Shown: piece by piece, positions 30,858-42,900 of the stretch
How positions within the stretch are numbered: position 1 is the first letter of the stretch
Layout of the letters: each line of letters starts with the position of its first letter
DNA from: Apostichopus japonicus
Lineage: Eukaryota; Echinodermata; Holothuroidea; Aspidochirotida; Stichopodidae
Assembly: GCF_037975245.1 (NCBI RefSeq)
Contig: NC_092561.1
Coordinates: forward strand, 4,638,001 to 4,702,000
DNA: 64,000 nucleotides
Reading direction: 5' to 3'
Translations under genes and position numbers: made by a program
Notes under the pieces: model-generated
What the model was told of the DNA's origin: nothing
The model's input: only the letters and a program-made list of their open reading frames with translations
The model's database searches: none

Positions 30858-32069
30858 TATAAACTTACGTTAATGTTTAAAGTCACGTTGATGACTAAAC
30901 GCGCGTTAATGTCTAAACTCACGTTGACTTCTAAACTTACGGTCGATGTCTAAACTCACGTTGATGTCTAAACTCACGTTGATGTCTACACTTTCGTTGC
31001 TATCTAAAGTTCCGTTGTTGTAACACATTGTAAACGAACATCGTTCTTTCTTTTCAAAAAATGATAACAATCAACCGCAAGTTGCTTCCGTGCAGAGCTA
31101 ACAATATTTCTATTACAGAGATTGTCATGCTAAATACAGCCAATGATGATTTCCCGCGATTTGTTTGGCTTATAGTCCCTTACCCGTTGTCTACAAACAT
31201 GCTTGCATCTTCACAATTAACGCAAAGTATCATGGTTAAACTATGGAACGCGAAAAGAGAAAACAATCGATAACGTCCTGATATGTAGCAACAGCCATGT
31301 AAATATCGTTAACAACCTAATTTGTGAACAAACTCACTTTGTTAACGATATGTACATGATAGTTGCTACAACTCCGAGACGTTGTTAACGATATTGTTAA
31401 GGAAATATTTGAATAATTGTTTTATCACAGAAAGTTATGAGTTGAGACAATCTATGGATTTTCAGCGTGGAGCTACCACAACATCTCTGATACTGAAAAG
31501 GACTTTACATCTCACGTTATGTTTGTGCTCTCCGTATTGATAGTTGATGATGTAAAATGTGCATTCATACCACAGTAATTTCTTCGTTGCAAACTTGCGT
31601 TAATTTTCGCGGTCCCTTTGACGGCGTGCTTCAAGTCGTGCTTCTGGTGCAACATTCTTGTGTATAAACTACTGTATTCATGCATCGTCAAAGCAGTCAT
31701 TGAAGTTGGAGATACTTAATCGACATTGCGTAAAAATGTTATTTAAATACTATAATTTTCGTGGAGCTGGTTGTTTCCAAATACTGCAAAGCATCCAAGG
31801 TAAATGTTGGATCAGTTGCTCTATGGTTGAATGTAGTCTGCGCTTCGTGAGTAACAAGAAGGGCACAATATTGAAGTACGTAGGCAATACACTCACAGAA
31901 CTAGTTTACTAAACCCGCCAAGCAAGTTCATCATAACGGAAAGTTTTAGACCAAAACGCTCACAGCGAAGTAAGAATTGCCTGTGCAGCGAGCACGGCTT
32001 TGCGGTTTATCTACTGACCTACATTCCCCCGCTGCTCTGTGGACAATCACGCGTATGGCGGGCCATCAG

Positions 32070-32810
32070 CCTCAAATCGTGGGAGATCGACTTATACCGA
32101 TTTAAATCGACATATACCAATTTCTTTCGACTTAGTGACCAGTTTCCAGCAGCTTAAATTGACTTCTACCGATTTAAATCGACATATACCAGTTAAATTC
32201 GACATATCATCGATATAAATCGATATAGGCCTATACCAAGTTTAAATCGATGATAAGTAAAATAAATCGGTATATGTCAATTTAAATCGACATATACCAG
32301 TTTAATTAGATGATTATGTCTAATTAAATCGGTATAGGCCTATGTCAATTTAAATCGGCATATAACAATTTTATTCGACTTATACCAGTTTAAATCGACA
32401 TTTACCGATTTAAATCGACATAGTCTATACCAATTTAAATCGATGTTATGTAAAATAAATCGATGATATGTCAATTTAAATCGACATCTACCAGTTTTAA
32501 TCGATGATTATGTCGAATTAAATCGGCATATGTCAATTTAAATCGACATATACCAATTTAATTCGACTTATACCAGTTTAAATCGACATTTACCGATTGA
32601 AATCGACATTTACCAATTTAAACCGATGATATGTAAAATAAATCGATGATATGTAAATTTAAATCGACATCTACCAGTTTAAATCGATGATATGTCGAAT
32701 TAAACCGGTAGAAGTCAATTTCCTTGGACTTATACCAGTTTCTAGCAACTCAAATTGACATATAGCCTACCTATTTAAATCGACATATCATCGATTTAGC
32801 TCATTAACAT
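32070..32810. repeat. Minisatellite built on TTTAAATCGACATATACC
   Basis: About 35 imperfect copies of an 18-20-bp unit, in both orientations relative to AATCGA (for example AAATCGGTATATGTC). The array is rich in short palindromes and AT. It lies in the right inverted-repeat arm with no counterpart in the left arm. Confidence 0.9.
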
Positions 32811-34982
32811 ATTCCAAATCCCGATTTCGGAGATGATTGACATGTGGAGATACATCACGTGTAGTCACCTGACAAGGCGCGCGAATAATTAAATAGTTCC
32901 AAAATTACGAAGCTAGCAATGAACAACTACTTGCAAAAAGATTTCGGTGTAATAATAATAATAAGGCTGAAAAACTGATATGTCAATGACGTGCAATTAT
33001 CTCAATAAAAACTGGGCTTGTCTACTCAAACACGTGGAGCTATAGTATATACGGACACGGTAATACCAGGGAGTTGTTCCATAACAACTCCCTGGTAATA
33101 CTTTTAGCCAAATACACATAGGCCTACAACTGCATAGGCCTACAGTACGTACACATATGCAACTACCTACTATACTCCAGTTACACCATAAACAAAGATG
33201 TATTGTTCTGCAGTGAGGCCCACTGTAAGGTTACGTTTCACTGTAGCTAAATATATATCCAGGGGGATTAACAATTTACAGTATTCAAGCTCAAATCATG
33301 CATTCCACTGTGCTCGTGTTTATTTTCAATTATTCGCGCATATTATAAACGCAATTGGTGTTCGATCGGGACGAAAACTGTTGTCTCTAGTAATATTACT
33401 GTCACTCGTTTTACTTGATTGCCGACAGTCACAACATATCCAGACATCGTTTAATCAGGGAGCTGCTTCTGTTAGAGTAGCAGCTCCCTGGTTTGATGGT
33501 TCTAATAAATACGATTAACAATTTACAGTATTCAAGCTCAAATCATGTATTCCACTGTGCTCGTGTTTATTTTCAATTATTCGCGCATATTATAAACGCA
33601 ATTGGTGTTCTATCGGGACGAAAACGTTTGTCTCTAGTAATATTACTGTCACCCGTTTTACAGTATTTTATGCTGGCATTTTATCTCGACACTCGTTTCA
33701 ATTGATTTCCGACATTCTCAGCGTATATGCATAGCCTTTACCAATTTAAAAGATGTTTACCGTGCAGCCTCCTATTCGTATGAGGCGTAATTACGCACAT
33801 GTTATCTGATATGCTGGCGGTGGGAGATACGGTAGCTAATGCAAAACGGTTTTCACAATTTGGCATCTGGTGACTCCAAAGGACATTTGACCTCAATAAA
33901 ATCTTTTACTAAACGTGTCACAACTACATTCTAGATATGAGATTCGTCCAACCTTCCCTACTTGAGTTATCGTGTTTACAAGGTTTTCACAAGGCCTCTA
34001 GTGACTCCAAAATGGACTTGGACCTCCAAGACCCCTGTTGTTTTTGGTGGAGGTCTGTATAGCCACGTACAGTAGACTGACCTGTGTTTATCATGCCATA
34101 CAGTGTTATTGTATCAAAATGGTGGTTCGGGCCATTTCTATTGTAACAGCTAGTTCTGCTACTAACAAGCAGAAATCTAGTTCAATGAAGTCATCGAAAC
34201 CTCAATGTATTTTGCATTCTGGTTTACATTACGCGGTTGAGCAATTTTGAACAGTGCCGATGGCAACAACGTAAGTTTAGACAACGACGTATCAACGTGA
34301 GTTTGAGCATGGAGGTACATGGAGGTAAAAACGGACCTCCATGGTTAGAGCAACAACGTGGTCAAACAGCAGCAACAACTTTAGGTTAAGACAATAACAA
34401 ACTTAGTTTAGACAACGAAATAAGTTTTCCCTTTTGGCGTTCCATAGTAGTGTAGAGCACCGGAAGTGGTTAATACGTTTTTCGTGCTAGCTAGCTAGCT
34501 AGGCCTTACACGTACATACGGTACGTAACAACAAGTGACAGTATCTTTGGATTCGATGGTGTAAGGCAGCCTACCAGTAGCCAACTGTGTTATCTCTATT
34601 TCCGTATCGCAGTTTTTTATTAAGCAGACCTTATGCAGTCTAGTTATCAGAAAATTAACCAGAGTGGAAAAACACTAAGAGTTCTTCTGCTCCTCCAATG
34701 TAAAATCATGTGAAATACTGGTAGTTGTGGTAGGTAGAAATCCTGTTCGGCATAGGCCTAAACCATATTGTTACTGTGTTACTAATACGAGTACTACTAC
34801 TAGTACTAGCCCAACAGTTGCGCTTGACGGCTATGTAGGCTACTGTGCGTATTAATGTACAGTAGCCTATCCTTCAAGCTCAACGGTCATGCATGCCAAC
34901 AGTGAAGTGCCTGCCTGTTAAATTAAAGTTACATGCATATGTAGTTTCCAGTAACAATACTGCCTGCTTGTTTAAAGTAACA

Positions 34983-35639
34983 CCTTGGCTATTTTTACGA
35001 CCAGGAGTAACAATTATTTATAAACTATTCTTACGACATCAGCAAATTTCCGGTTACGCATGCACAGTTGCTTTATTTACTTTACTTTATTTTATTTTTG
35101 TACTTCCAGGTGTCGTGTGTTTTCCATGTGTTTTCCATGAATTATGAGACTGTACATGCTTTAGTAACAACATTGTACATAAAAACGTTGTGCAGACATG
35201 GCCGAGTTGTCGGAGGTTCGAGAGGGAGCTGAATTTGATTCGTTTGAATCCCTCAATTTTGCCATAACCAAGTGGGAGAAGGTGAACTTCGTAAATTTGT
35301 ACACAAGATGTTCCCACACGGTCGGGGCTGCCCTGAAACAGGCCCCAAAAAGAACATTCAAATCAGATCTACAATACTTCTCCATTGACTATGCCTGCAT
35401 TCATGTTGATATATAACAGTACGATGACAGTTGATATATAACAGTACAAAATAATATAACAGTACGATGGCCTGTTGATCTTACGACATGGTCGTAATGA
35501 CCTATTCTTACGGCTTTCCTACTGGAAATTGGCAAAGTCGAACTATTTAAAACTGCGCCTGCGTAACCGGAAATTCGCTGATGTCGTAAGAATAGTTTTT
35601 AAATAATTGTTACTCCTGGTTGTAAAAATAGCCACAGTG
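34983..35639 (+). mobile_element. Mutator-like element with about 95-bp inverted termini and 11-bp target duplication
   Basis: Left terminus CTTGGCTATTTTTACGACCA and right terminus TGGTTGTAAAAATAGCCAC continue as inverted partners through ACTATTCTTACGACATCAGC and TTTCCGGTTACGCA. The direct repeat TTAAAGTAACA flanks it at 34972-34982 and 35640-35650, within the MULE range. It carries one exon-like reading frame (35198-35413). Confidence 0.85.
35198..35413 (+). CDS. FAR1/ZSWIM-type N-terminal DNA-binding domain fragment inside a Mutator-like element
   Basis: A 72-codon frame reads MAELSEVREGAEFDSFESLN, then AITKWEKVNFVNLYTRCSHT, then APKRTFKSDLQYFSIDYACIH. This pattern (SFESLN, LYTR, KRAPKR, YACIH) is that of the N-terminal module of ZSWIM3-like and MULE-derived proteins. 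The usual zinc ligands, transposase and SWIM domain that should follow CIH are absent, and the frame ends in VDI and a stop. It is probably a truncated transposon gene or captured exon, not a full protein. Confidence 0.6.
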
Positions 35640-36835
35640 TTAAAGTAACATCATACATGTATATCAAGTTTTAATATCCCAGTAACAATACTGCCTGCTT
35701 GTTTAAAGTTACATGTATTGGTGCTGATAGTCGACTCTTAATTGTAATTTGTTTTTGAGTAATCACATAGCTCTTCTCGCTATTACTCGGTTACAGTCAT
35801 GACGTCATCACTCATTTTTACATCGCAGAAATACAATGAAACCAATTCATTCTCCATGGTGCAATGTCTTTATTTGTTCTTGTGTGGTGTCTAAATCATG
35901 TTAAACCATCTACCAAACAAAACCTGTGAACAACTTTCAATCTACAACGTTTTTTAAATCCTTCATAGTACATGAAAAACTTTCGAACGAATCTATGAAG
36001 CTGCTATGTAACTACTATCACTAATAAGAGAAAACACGCAAACAATGAATAGATGTAACACCTTGTAAGTTGTAGCAGTGTAATGTTTAAGTAAACAAAA
36101 GTTTAGAAGTTCTAGGCTAGGCTCTATCCTAGCGAGATGGCTGTCACAAATTTTGCACATTGAAATGAAATTACACAGCAATCGACACACTCTATCAGTC
36201 ATCTGAAAAATGGGAACCAGGCCAGTAATGAGGTAATTGTTACCATGTTTGAAGAAATGACAATTTGGCAATTGTAAAAGATTTAATAACTTACGAATTT
36301 GCGATTATGCACAATGATTAAACATGGCTAGAACTGAATATTGCACTGTAGAACAAGCGTATTACTGACCAGCAAATGCATGAATCTAACCAGAGCAGGT
36401 GCTTGCCGATTTTAACACAGCACAGTGCTAGTGTAGAACTGTGAAAACCTGTATACTTTTGCAATATTTGCTGACAAACTGCTTTAGTGTTGTTTTTGAT
36501 AGGTTAGGCTATTTTACAAAAGCAGGTTATGAGTAGTGCTAGCTTATAGTCGAGTAATTGCAAGTTCGTTTTTAAGCTTGCTTAATTGAACTTCCAAAGT
36601 GTAATCGCGATTACTGGCGATTAATCAATTACGACTATCAGCACTAACATGTATATCGAGTTTTAATATCCCAGTAACAATACTGCCTGCTTGTATAAAG
36701 TTGCATGTTTATCAAGTTAACTTTCAAGAGTGAATCTATGTACAGTACATTGTCATTCTGTAAGAACCCATGAATAGTTTTGAGGTATTTGTAAAGTTTT
36801 AATTAAGATCTGATCTTATTTCTTTGTTATTGTAG

Positions 36836-36944
36836 CATATATGAAGAATCTCGACTGCAGGTACGAGTAATACAGACAGATGACCCAATAAAACTGGATA
36901 TTAACTTCATCCCAGTGACAGCAGAGGTGATTGTGGATTCCACC
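36836..36944 (+). other. 5' part of the first recognised EXT2 exon (5' UTR or upstream coding)
   Basis: A convincing acceptor (TTTGTTATTGTAG) ends at 36835. The 109 bases up to the ATG contain no stop in the EXT2 frame (reading YEESRLQVRVIQTDD, then PIKLDINFIPVTAEVIVDST). This part could be 5' UTR, which is more likely by comparison with other EXT2 proteins, or coding sequence continued from an upstream exon that was not found. Confidence 0.5.
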
Positions 36945-39900
36945 ATGACTAACAAGAAGACCGCTAGAGGGCCAAAGGTCAAATTAAAGTATCAGAAATA
37001 TTATTTCATCCTTTTCTCTGTCATCTTGCTTGGGGTGGTCGTAACTGCGGTGCTTCAGTTTTGGCCCCATGCCATCGATTCAGACAACCAAACTAACAGT
37101 TACTATATCAGTGACTGGAACTCTCTTCCAGAAGTCAGGATCCTGGAATCTGCACCCCTGTCACCTAAGGGTGACACAGACTGTAATTATTACACATGTT
37201 TTGATGTTTACCGGTGCAGCTATGAGACAAATCGTATCAGTCTCTACGTTTACCCCATGAAGAAGTATCTCCACGAGTCTGGCCAACCCATACTCCAGCA
37301 AATATCCAGAGAATATTATGACATTTTGACCGCCATATCAGAGAGTGAGTTCTTCACATCAGATCCAGACAAAGCCTGCATCTTTGTACCACCCTTGGAC
37401 TTGTTGAATCAGAACACTTTGAAAGAAGAAAAAGTTGGCCAGATTTTGGCTCAGTTACCCAGGTACTGTACAGTAGAGGACTTAAGAGCCTCATTTTAAA
37501 GTGTTGTTCCTTCTAGACAACAGTTGTGGTAACAGTTTGGGTTTTCACTTAGTGCTTCATTTTAAGTGATGTTCCTCCTATACAACATTTGTTGTAACAG
37601 TTTGGTTTTTCACTTAGTGCCTCGATTTAAGTGCTGTTCCTCCTATACAACATTTGTGGTAACAGTTTGGTTTTTCACTTAGTGCCTCGGTTTAAGTGCT
37701 GTTCCTCCTATACAACATTTGTGGTAACAGTTTGATTTTCACTTAAGTGCCTCGGTTTAAGTGCTACTCCTCCTAGACAACATGTGTGGTTACAGTTTGG
37801 TTTTTCACTCTGGGACATTGATTGATACCTTGCCAGTGGCAAAAGGAATCTATGTGATGGGATGGAGTGTATGTGTGCATGCGTGCGTGTGTGAAGTGCT
37901 TGTGTTTGTAAACACGAAAACTTAAAAACTATCTGGTGGTGAACTTTATGGTCTGTGGATATGCTAGAGTTACTTGATATGAATTATCTAGACTGTAGAT
38001 AAAAACCAGAGCTGTTACTCTCTATCCGTGATAAAAACTTCCGAACAAAGTGAGGCAGTGATGTATTCTTCTTAGCAATTGTTTTCTTAAATGATAGTTT
38101 GAAGTGTTAACCACAGGAAAAAGGTTTTATTGCAAGAAGCCAAACAATGCATATAATCTGTGGCAAGGAATCACAAGCCTTTTGGACTCTTTTGTTGTGG
38201 CTTGCTCTCTTATGTTGTCATGGTGATGAGAAGTGAGAAACTAAAATAACTGATATTTGAGAAGAGAGAAGCATTTTGCTGCAAGTTGAAATTCAAAGTT
38301 AAAATGTTAATTTCATTACTACTGTAAACTATATACTGGTTGATTTCTAAGACAGCTCATAGTCACTGATTTTCTTACTATCTTTGAATTTGTAGGTGGA
38401 ATGGTGGTAGCAATCATCTCTTATTCAACATGCTACCAGGAACTGCACCAGACTTCAACACCGTTCTGCAAGTACCATTTGGCAAAGCCATGATAGCAGG
38501 GGGCGGCTTTTCCAGCTGGACCTATCGTCCAGGATACGATGTCAGTATCCCCGTTTACAACCCTGCTCTGACTGACCTGGATCTCCCAGACCAACCTGAC
38601 AAGTAAGTCCATTCTCACCGTAACACTTTGAAGTTCTGAACACTGCTTTGCCTGCTTCAACTAAAACGTGTTGACAAAATGTATATGGCAAATGAACACT
38701 TCATTTCCAATAAGTGGGGTACGGGGGAGGGGGGATTGAGTGGGTATGGGTGGATAGAGAGGAAGGAGCAGTGGAGAGGACTGGGTGGGTAGTTGGGGGT
38801 AGGAAGGAGGTGAGGCAAGATGTCACTAAATGTTGTTGCACTGCACAAACAATAACAGGAGTGGTTATCTGTTCGAGCAGCTCCACTATTTATTTTTTTC
38901 TGGGGGGGGGGGGGGGGAATGGGGGTGTCAATGTAATTTAATATTGTATTGTCATGTTTCCTAATTTTCACTGTCACTATGAACTATATGTGTCATATAT
39001 GTATTGAGAGAGGCAGTTAAAGTGCCTGTTTTACAATCAAGTTCAGTTTCTATCCAGCTGTCCACAACATTATTGTTAAATTGACTCACCACATAGCATT
39101 GTGCAAGCAGAAGCTCACTGTTGTTGTCCTATTACACTAATATGGCATAAATACAGTGTCTTTTTTCCCTCTCGATAGCTATGAACGTCCATATCTTGCC
39201 ATATCAGCTCAAGTTGGTATTCACAAAGAGTACCGTGATCAACTGAATGCCTTGTCGTCAAAGCACAAAACTATTTTGGTCCTTGACCGATGTGAGATAT
39301 CTCATGAAGGAGACAGTCCACCATCTGATCACTTGTGTGTTGGAACAGATCAAAAGCAATACCCACATATTCTGAAGGTTAGTATCTAGAAATCAAATTG
39401 CTTTAACAACTTTAATAGCAAGTAAGGTCACTGTATGTTTTTAAGAAAGCTGATTTTAGTGTACATGTTACATACATAGCAATGGAGACATCCATGAGGA
39501 AGTAACACTATATTAATCTCATTAATCTCTGTAGAGATATCACAGTATTATCCTTATTGCATTGAAGAAATCTGTAGAGAAATCACAGTATTATGCTCAT
39601 TGCATTGAATAAACCAATAGAGATATCACAGTATTAACTTCATTGCAATGAAGAAATCTATAGAGATATCACAGTATTATCCTCATTGCAATGAAAAAAT
39701 CTGTAGAGATATCACAGTAGTATCCTCGTTGCATTGAAGAAACCAATAGAGATATCACAGTATTATCCTCATTTCATTGAAGAAACCAATAGAGATATCA
39801 CAGTATTATCCGCATTGCAATGAAGAAATCTATAGAGATATCACAGTATTATCCTCATTTCATTGAAGAAACCAATAGAGATATCACAGTATTATCCTCG

Positions 39901-42900
39901 TTGCAATGAAGAAATCTATAGAGATATCACAGTATTATCCTCATTGCATTGAATAAACCAATAGAGATATCACAGTATTATCCTCATTGCAATGAAGAAA
40001 TCTATAGAGATATCACAGTAGTATCCTCATTGCATTAAATAAACCAATAGAGATATCACAGTATTATCCTCGTTGCAATTAATAAATCTGTAGAGATATC
40101 ACAGTATCAAAGACAAGAGATGCCAAATTCAGCTTGTACTTTTAATGTGCCCTATAATGCCCTATTGTAGCAATGTACAGTACCTTTCCCCATACCCCTG
40201 ACATCTATGTTATTAATACACCAATAATTTTAAATGTTGTGCAACACTATTATATCACATACATAATACTCCAAAAATTGTATCAGGAATGAATTATGAG
40301 ATGATGTTAAATGTATTGTTTGCCATAGGATGCAAGATTCTGCATTGTTCTGAGGAGGGCCAGACTTGGTCAACAAGCTCTAATGGATTCTCTGTTTAGT
40401 GGCTGTATTCCAGTTGTCCTAATCGATGGCTACGTGTTACCATTCTCAGATGTTCTGGATTGGCGCAGGTAACAATGTCCTTGAGTAACCTGGTTACAGC
40501 AGTCCATACTGTCTTATTTTAAGTGTGTATATAATGCAGTACTCACCTAATAATCAACCTAATCCATATTCTCAGTTGCTGATAATTAGGTACTATCCCT
40601 AGTGCTGTAGAACCAAATCAAGGACTTTGAGCAATCATGAAGTGAATTGTTGGACTGCTGATTTGGTTTAGTAGTGGAGTGCATATTTCATATGATCAAA
40701 GCTCCATTGCAGGTCATTAGACAGGCAAATAACTTACCAAAAGTCCCTGCTAGATAAACTTGACAGAGAAAGGTAAAATGCAATGTTTGCTTTCATGTTT
40801 GCACATTCATCTAAGTAAGAAATTTCAAATCGTAGACTGGTTCAATAATGAAGTTTGTTATTTCACTTAAAGCAACTATGTTTATCTACTTTTTAAACCA
40901 GTGACATGCATGTTTTACAATATGGAATATTGAACAGTGGTAATAACCCAGCAGCCCTCATTAATGATTTCATGCGCTCATACTCCGCAGCAAGCTCTTT
41001 GAAAATATTTTGAATAACATACTGATGGTTTGCAAAGTTGTTTGGGAAGCTTTGATCACTGTCAATGTTACTTTTACTGTCTGGAGGCTTTGATCAGCCT
41101 TTCATATGGTTATAATGAACAAATTATAACGTTAGGACATTTTGTAGCATATTAACCACGACTAACATGTCATGAAACTGACATATACGCCAGCCACCAT
41201 TATGATCTTCTAGGAACTATTTCATACAGTTTCAATCAGGCATGAGCTTTTTCCGTGAATTCGCGGAATATCCGTGATTTCTTTTCTACCTCGAGGACAA
41301 AAACTATTATCCTAACACACTGTAGCATACGAAAACTGGAGTCTATACCGCAAATTTTGCAAAGTTCTGTGATTTTTTATTTACTCCAAGCTCATCCCTG
41401 TTCTATAGAATTTATGTGAATGATCACATTCCCTAGAATGATATCTTCTTAATGTTTTCACGTCTGGTATGAGGGAACAGTTGTGTCAAATCTGCTCATG
41501 TTCAGATTGTAAGAGGCTGCAGAAAGTTTTCTCAAAGACAGCATTTACTTTAACCATGAGCTTTGCTTGGGGGTTTGTGCATTAACAAACGTGCAATGAC
41601 ATTCCAAAATATACACAGCTCATTTGCGAAATGACTATAATGCTAAGGTTTGATACTGCATTACGTAAAATGAAACAGGATACATATACATAGATATAAA
41701 GCTGATGTGATTTCTATTTGGAGTTTGGTTCCAGTAAGAGATTAAACATAGTTCTAAAACTTGCCCTGAAATTTCCTTTGAGCATGCCAACTTTCATGAT
41801 TTATGTTACCAAGCCAAGCAGTTTAGGCTTTGTTTGTGATTTTCAGCCCGTGTTATGACTGCACAGAAACTTTACTCTGAATATGTGCATACTTTTATTA
41901 AGGTCTGTTTTAACAGATAGCAGTTAGTACCGTGGTTTCTCGAAACCAAATGCCATGAGCTAGGCCTACAGATGTGAGATTTTTTGTTAAGAATAAGCTT
42001 ATTTTCCTTCATAAATAATTACCGCAATGCATCAGACTGCTGTAAATTCAATGTTTTTTGTATAAGAATAGTAGGTAAACCCTTCAGTCTTACTGTCAGT
42101 CAGCTATTGCAAACGGATGCTTCACATTAGTTACGGCTAAATTTGGACTTAAAAATGTACCAAAATGTCTCCTTGACCCCGCCATCCTTAACCCAGATAA
42201 CAAAAATGATAAATTGGCCAACGCTAACAAACATATTCGTGGGAATGCAGCAAGGTTTACCATCCCTGCACTAAGACGCCCCCTCGATACCCCGCAAGTA
42301 AAAGTGAAAGGAGAAATAAACCCTGGGGGTTTGCAGTGAACTCATGTTAGAGACTAATATTCTTACCCCCTCTGTAAAATAATAAAGCTCTGTATTAATG
42401 GAGGTACTGTGCACAGTTAATCACTACTATCTCATATGATGTAACCATAGTTACTGACATAAATGAGCTGTATTAACGGAGATACTGTGTACACAGTTGA
42501 TCACTACTATCTCATATGATGTAACCATAGTTTCATACTAGTCTTATAACCATAGCTCAGACTATTCTTATAGCCATAGCTCGGTTATTGAACAGTATGA
42601 TGTAAACATGCTTTATATATATGCTCTCTCACAGGGCAGCTGTGTTAGTCAGAGAGCAGGATCTTTTGGCCCTACCAAATATTTTGGAAAAGATCTCTCC
42701 AGCTAGAGCTCATGAGATGAGACGACAAGGCCAATTTTTCTGGAACAAGTATTTTAAATCCATGAAGGAGATTACTTTAACAACGCTGCAAGTTATCAAC
42801 GATAGAGTCTTCCCATACACAGCTAAGGATGAAGCTTGGTGGAATGAACCTATTCCAAGAGTAAGTAAATATGGTCATGGTTCATTTAGAATAACAGACC

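Larger units (their letters stand above)
30561..34446 (-). mobile_element. Right arm of the large inverted repeat
   Basis: Ends at 34446 with CCCTTTTGGCGTTCCATA, the inverse of the left arm's terminus. Clear reverse-complement matches include 30570-31240 with 25390-25960, 31280-31960 with 24600-25300 (TTTACTAAACCCGCCAAGCA), and 33990-34440 with 23300-23720 (CATTTTGATACA, CTTGGAGGTCC). The inner end lacks the terminal TATGGAACGCG; an internal copy of that terminus is at 31242. Extra sequence compared with the left arm: a hAT MITE (30665-30857), a 19-20-bp minisatellite (32070-32810) and a direct duplication (33267-33418 with 33515-33664). Confidence 0.75.
34950..36720 (+). repeat. Three dispersed direct copies of CAGTAACAATACTGCCTGCT around the Mutator-like element
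   Basis: The block with CAGTAACAATACTGCCTGCT followed by TGTTTAAAGTTACATG occurs near 34950, 35690 and 36675 in the same orientation. It suggests segmental duplication of the EXT2 upstream region or a further repeat family. No gene was recognised between 35640 and 36835. Confidence 0.7.
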
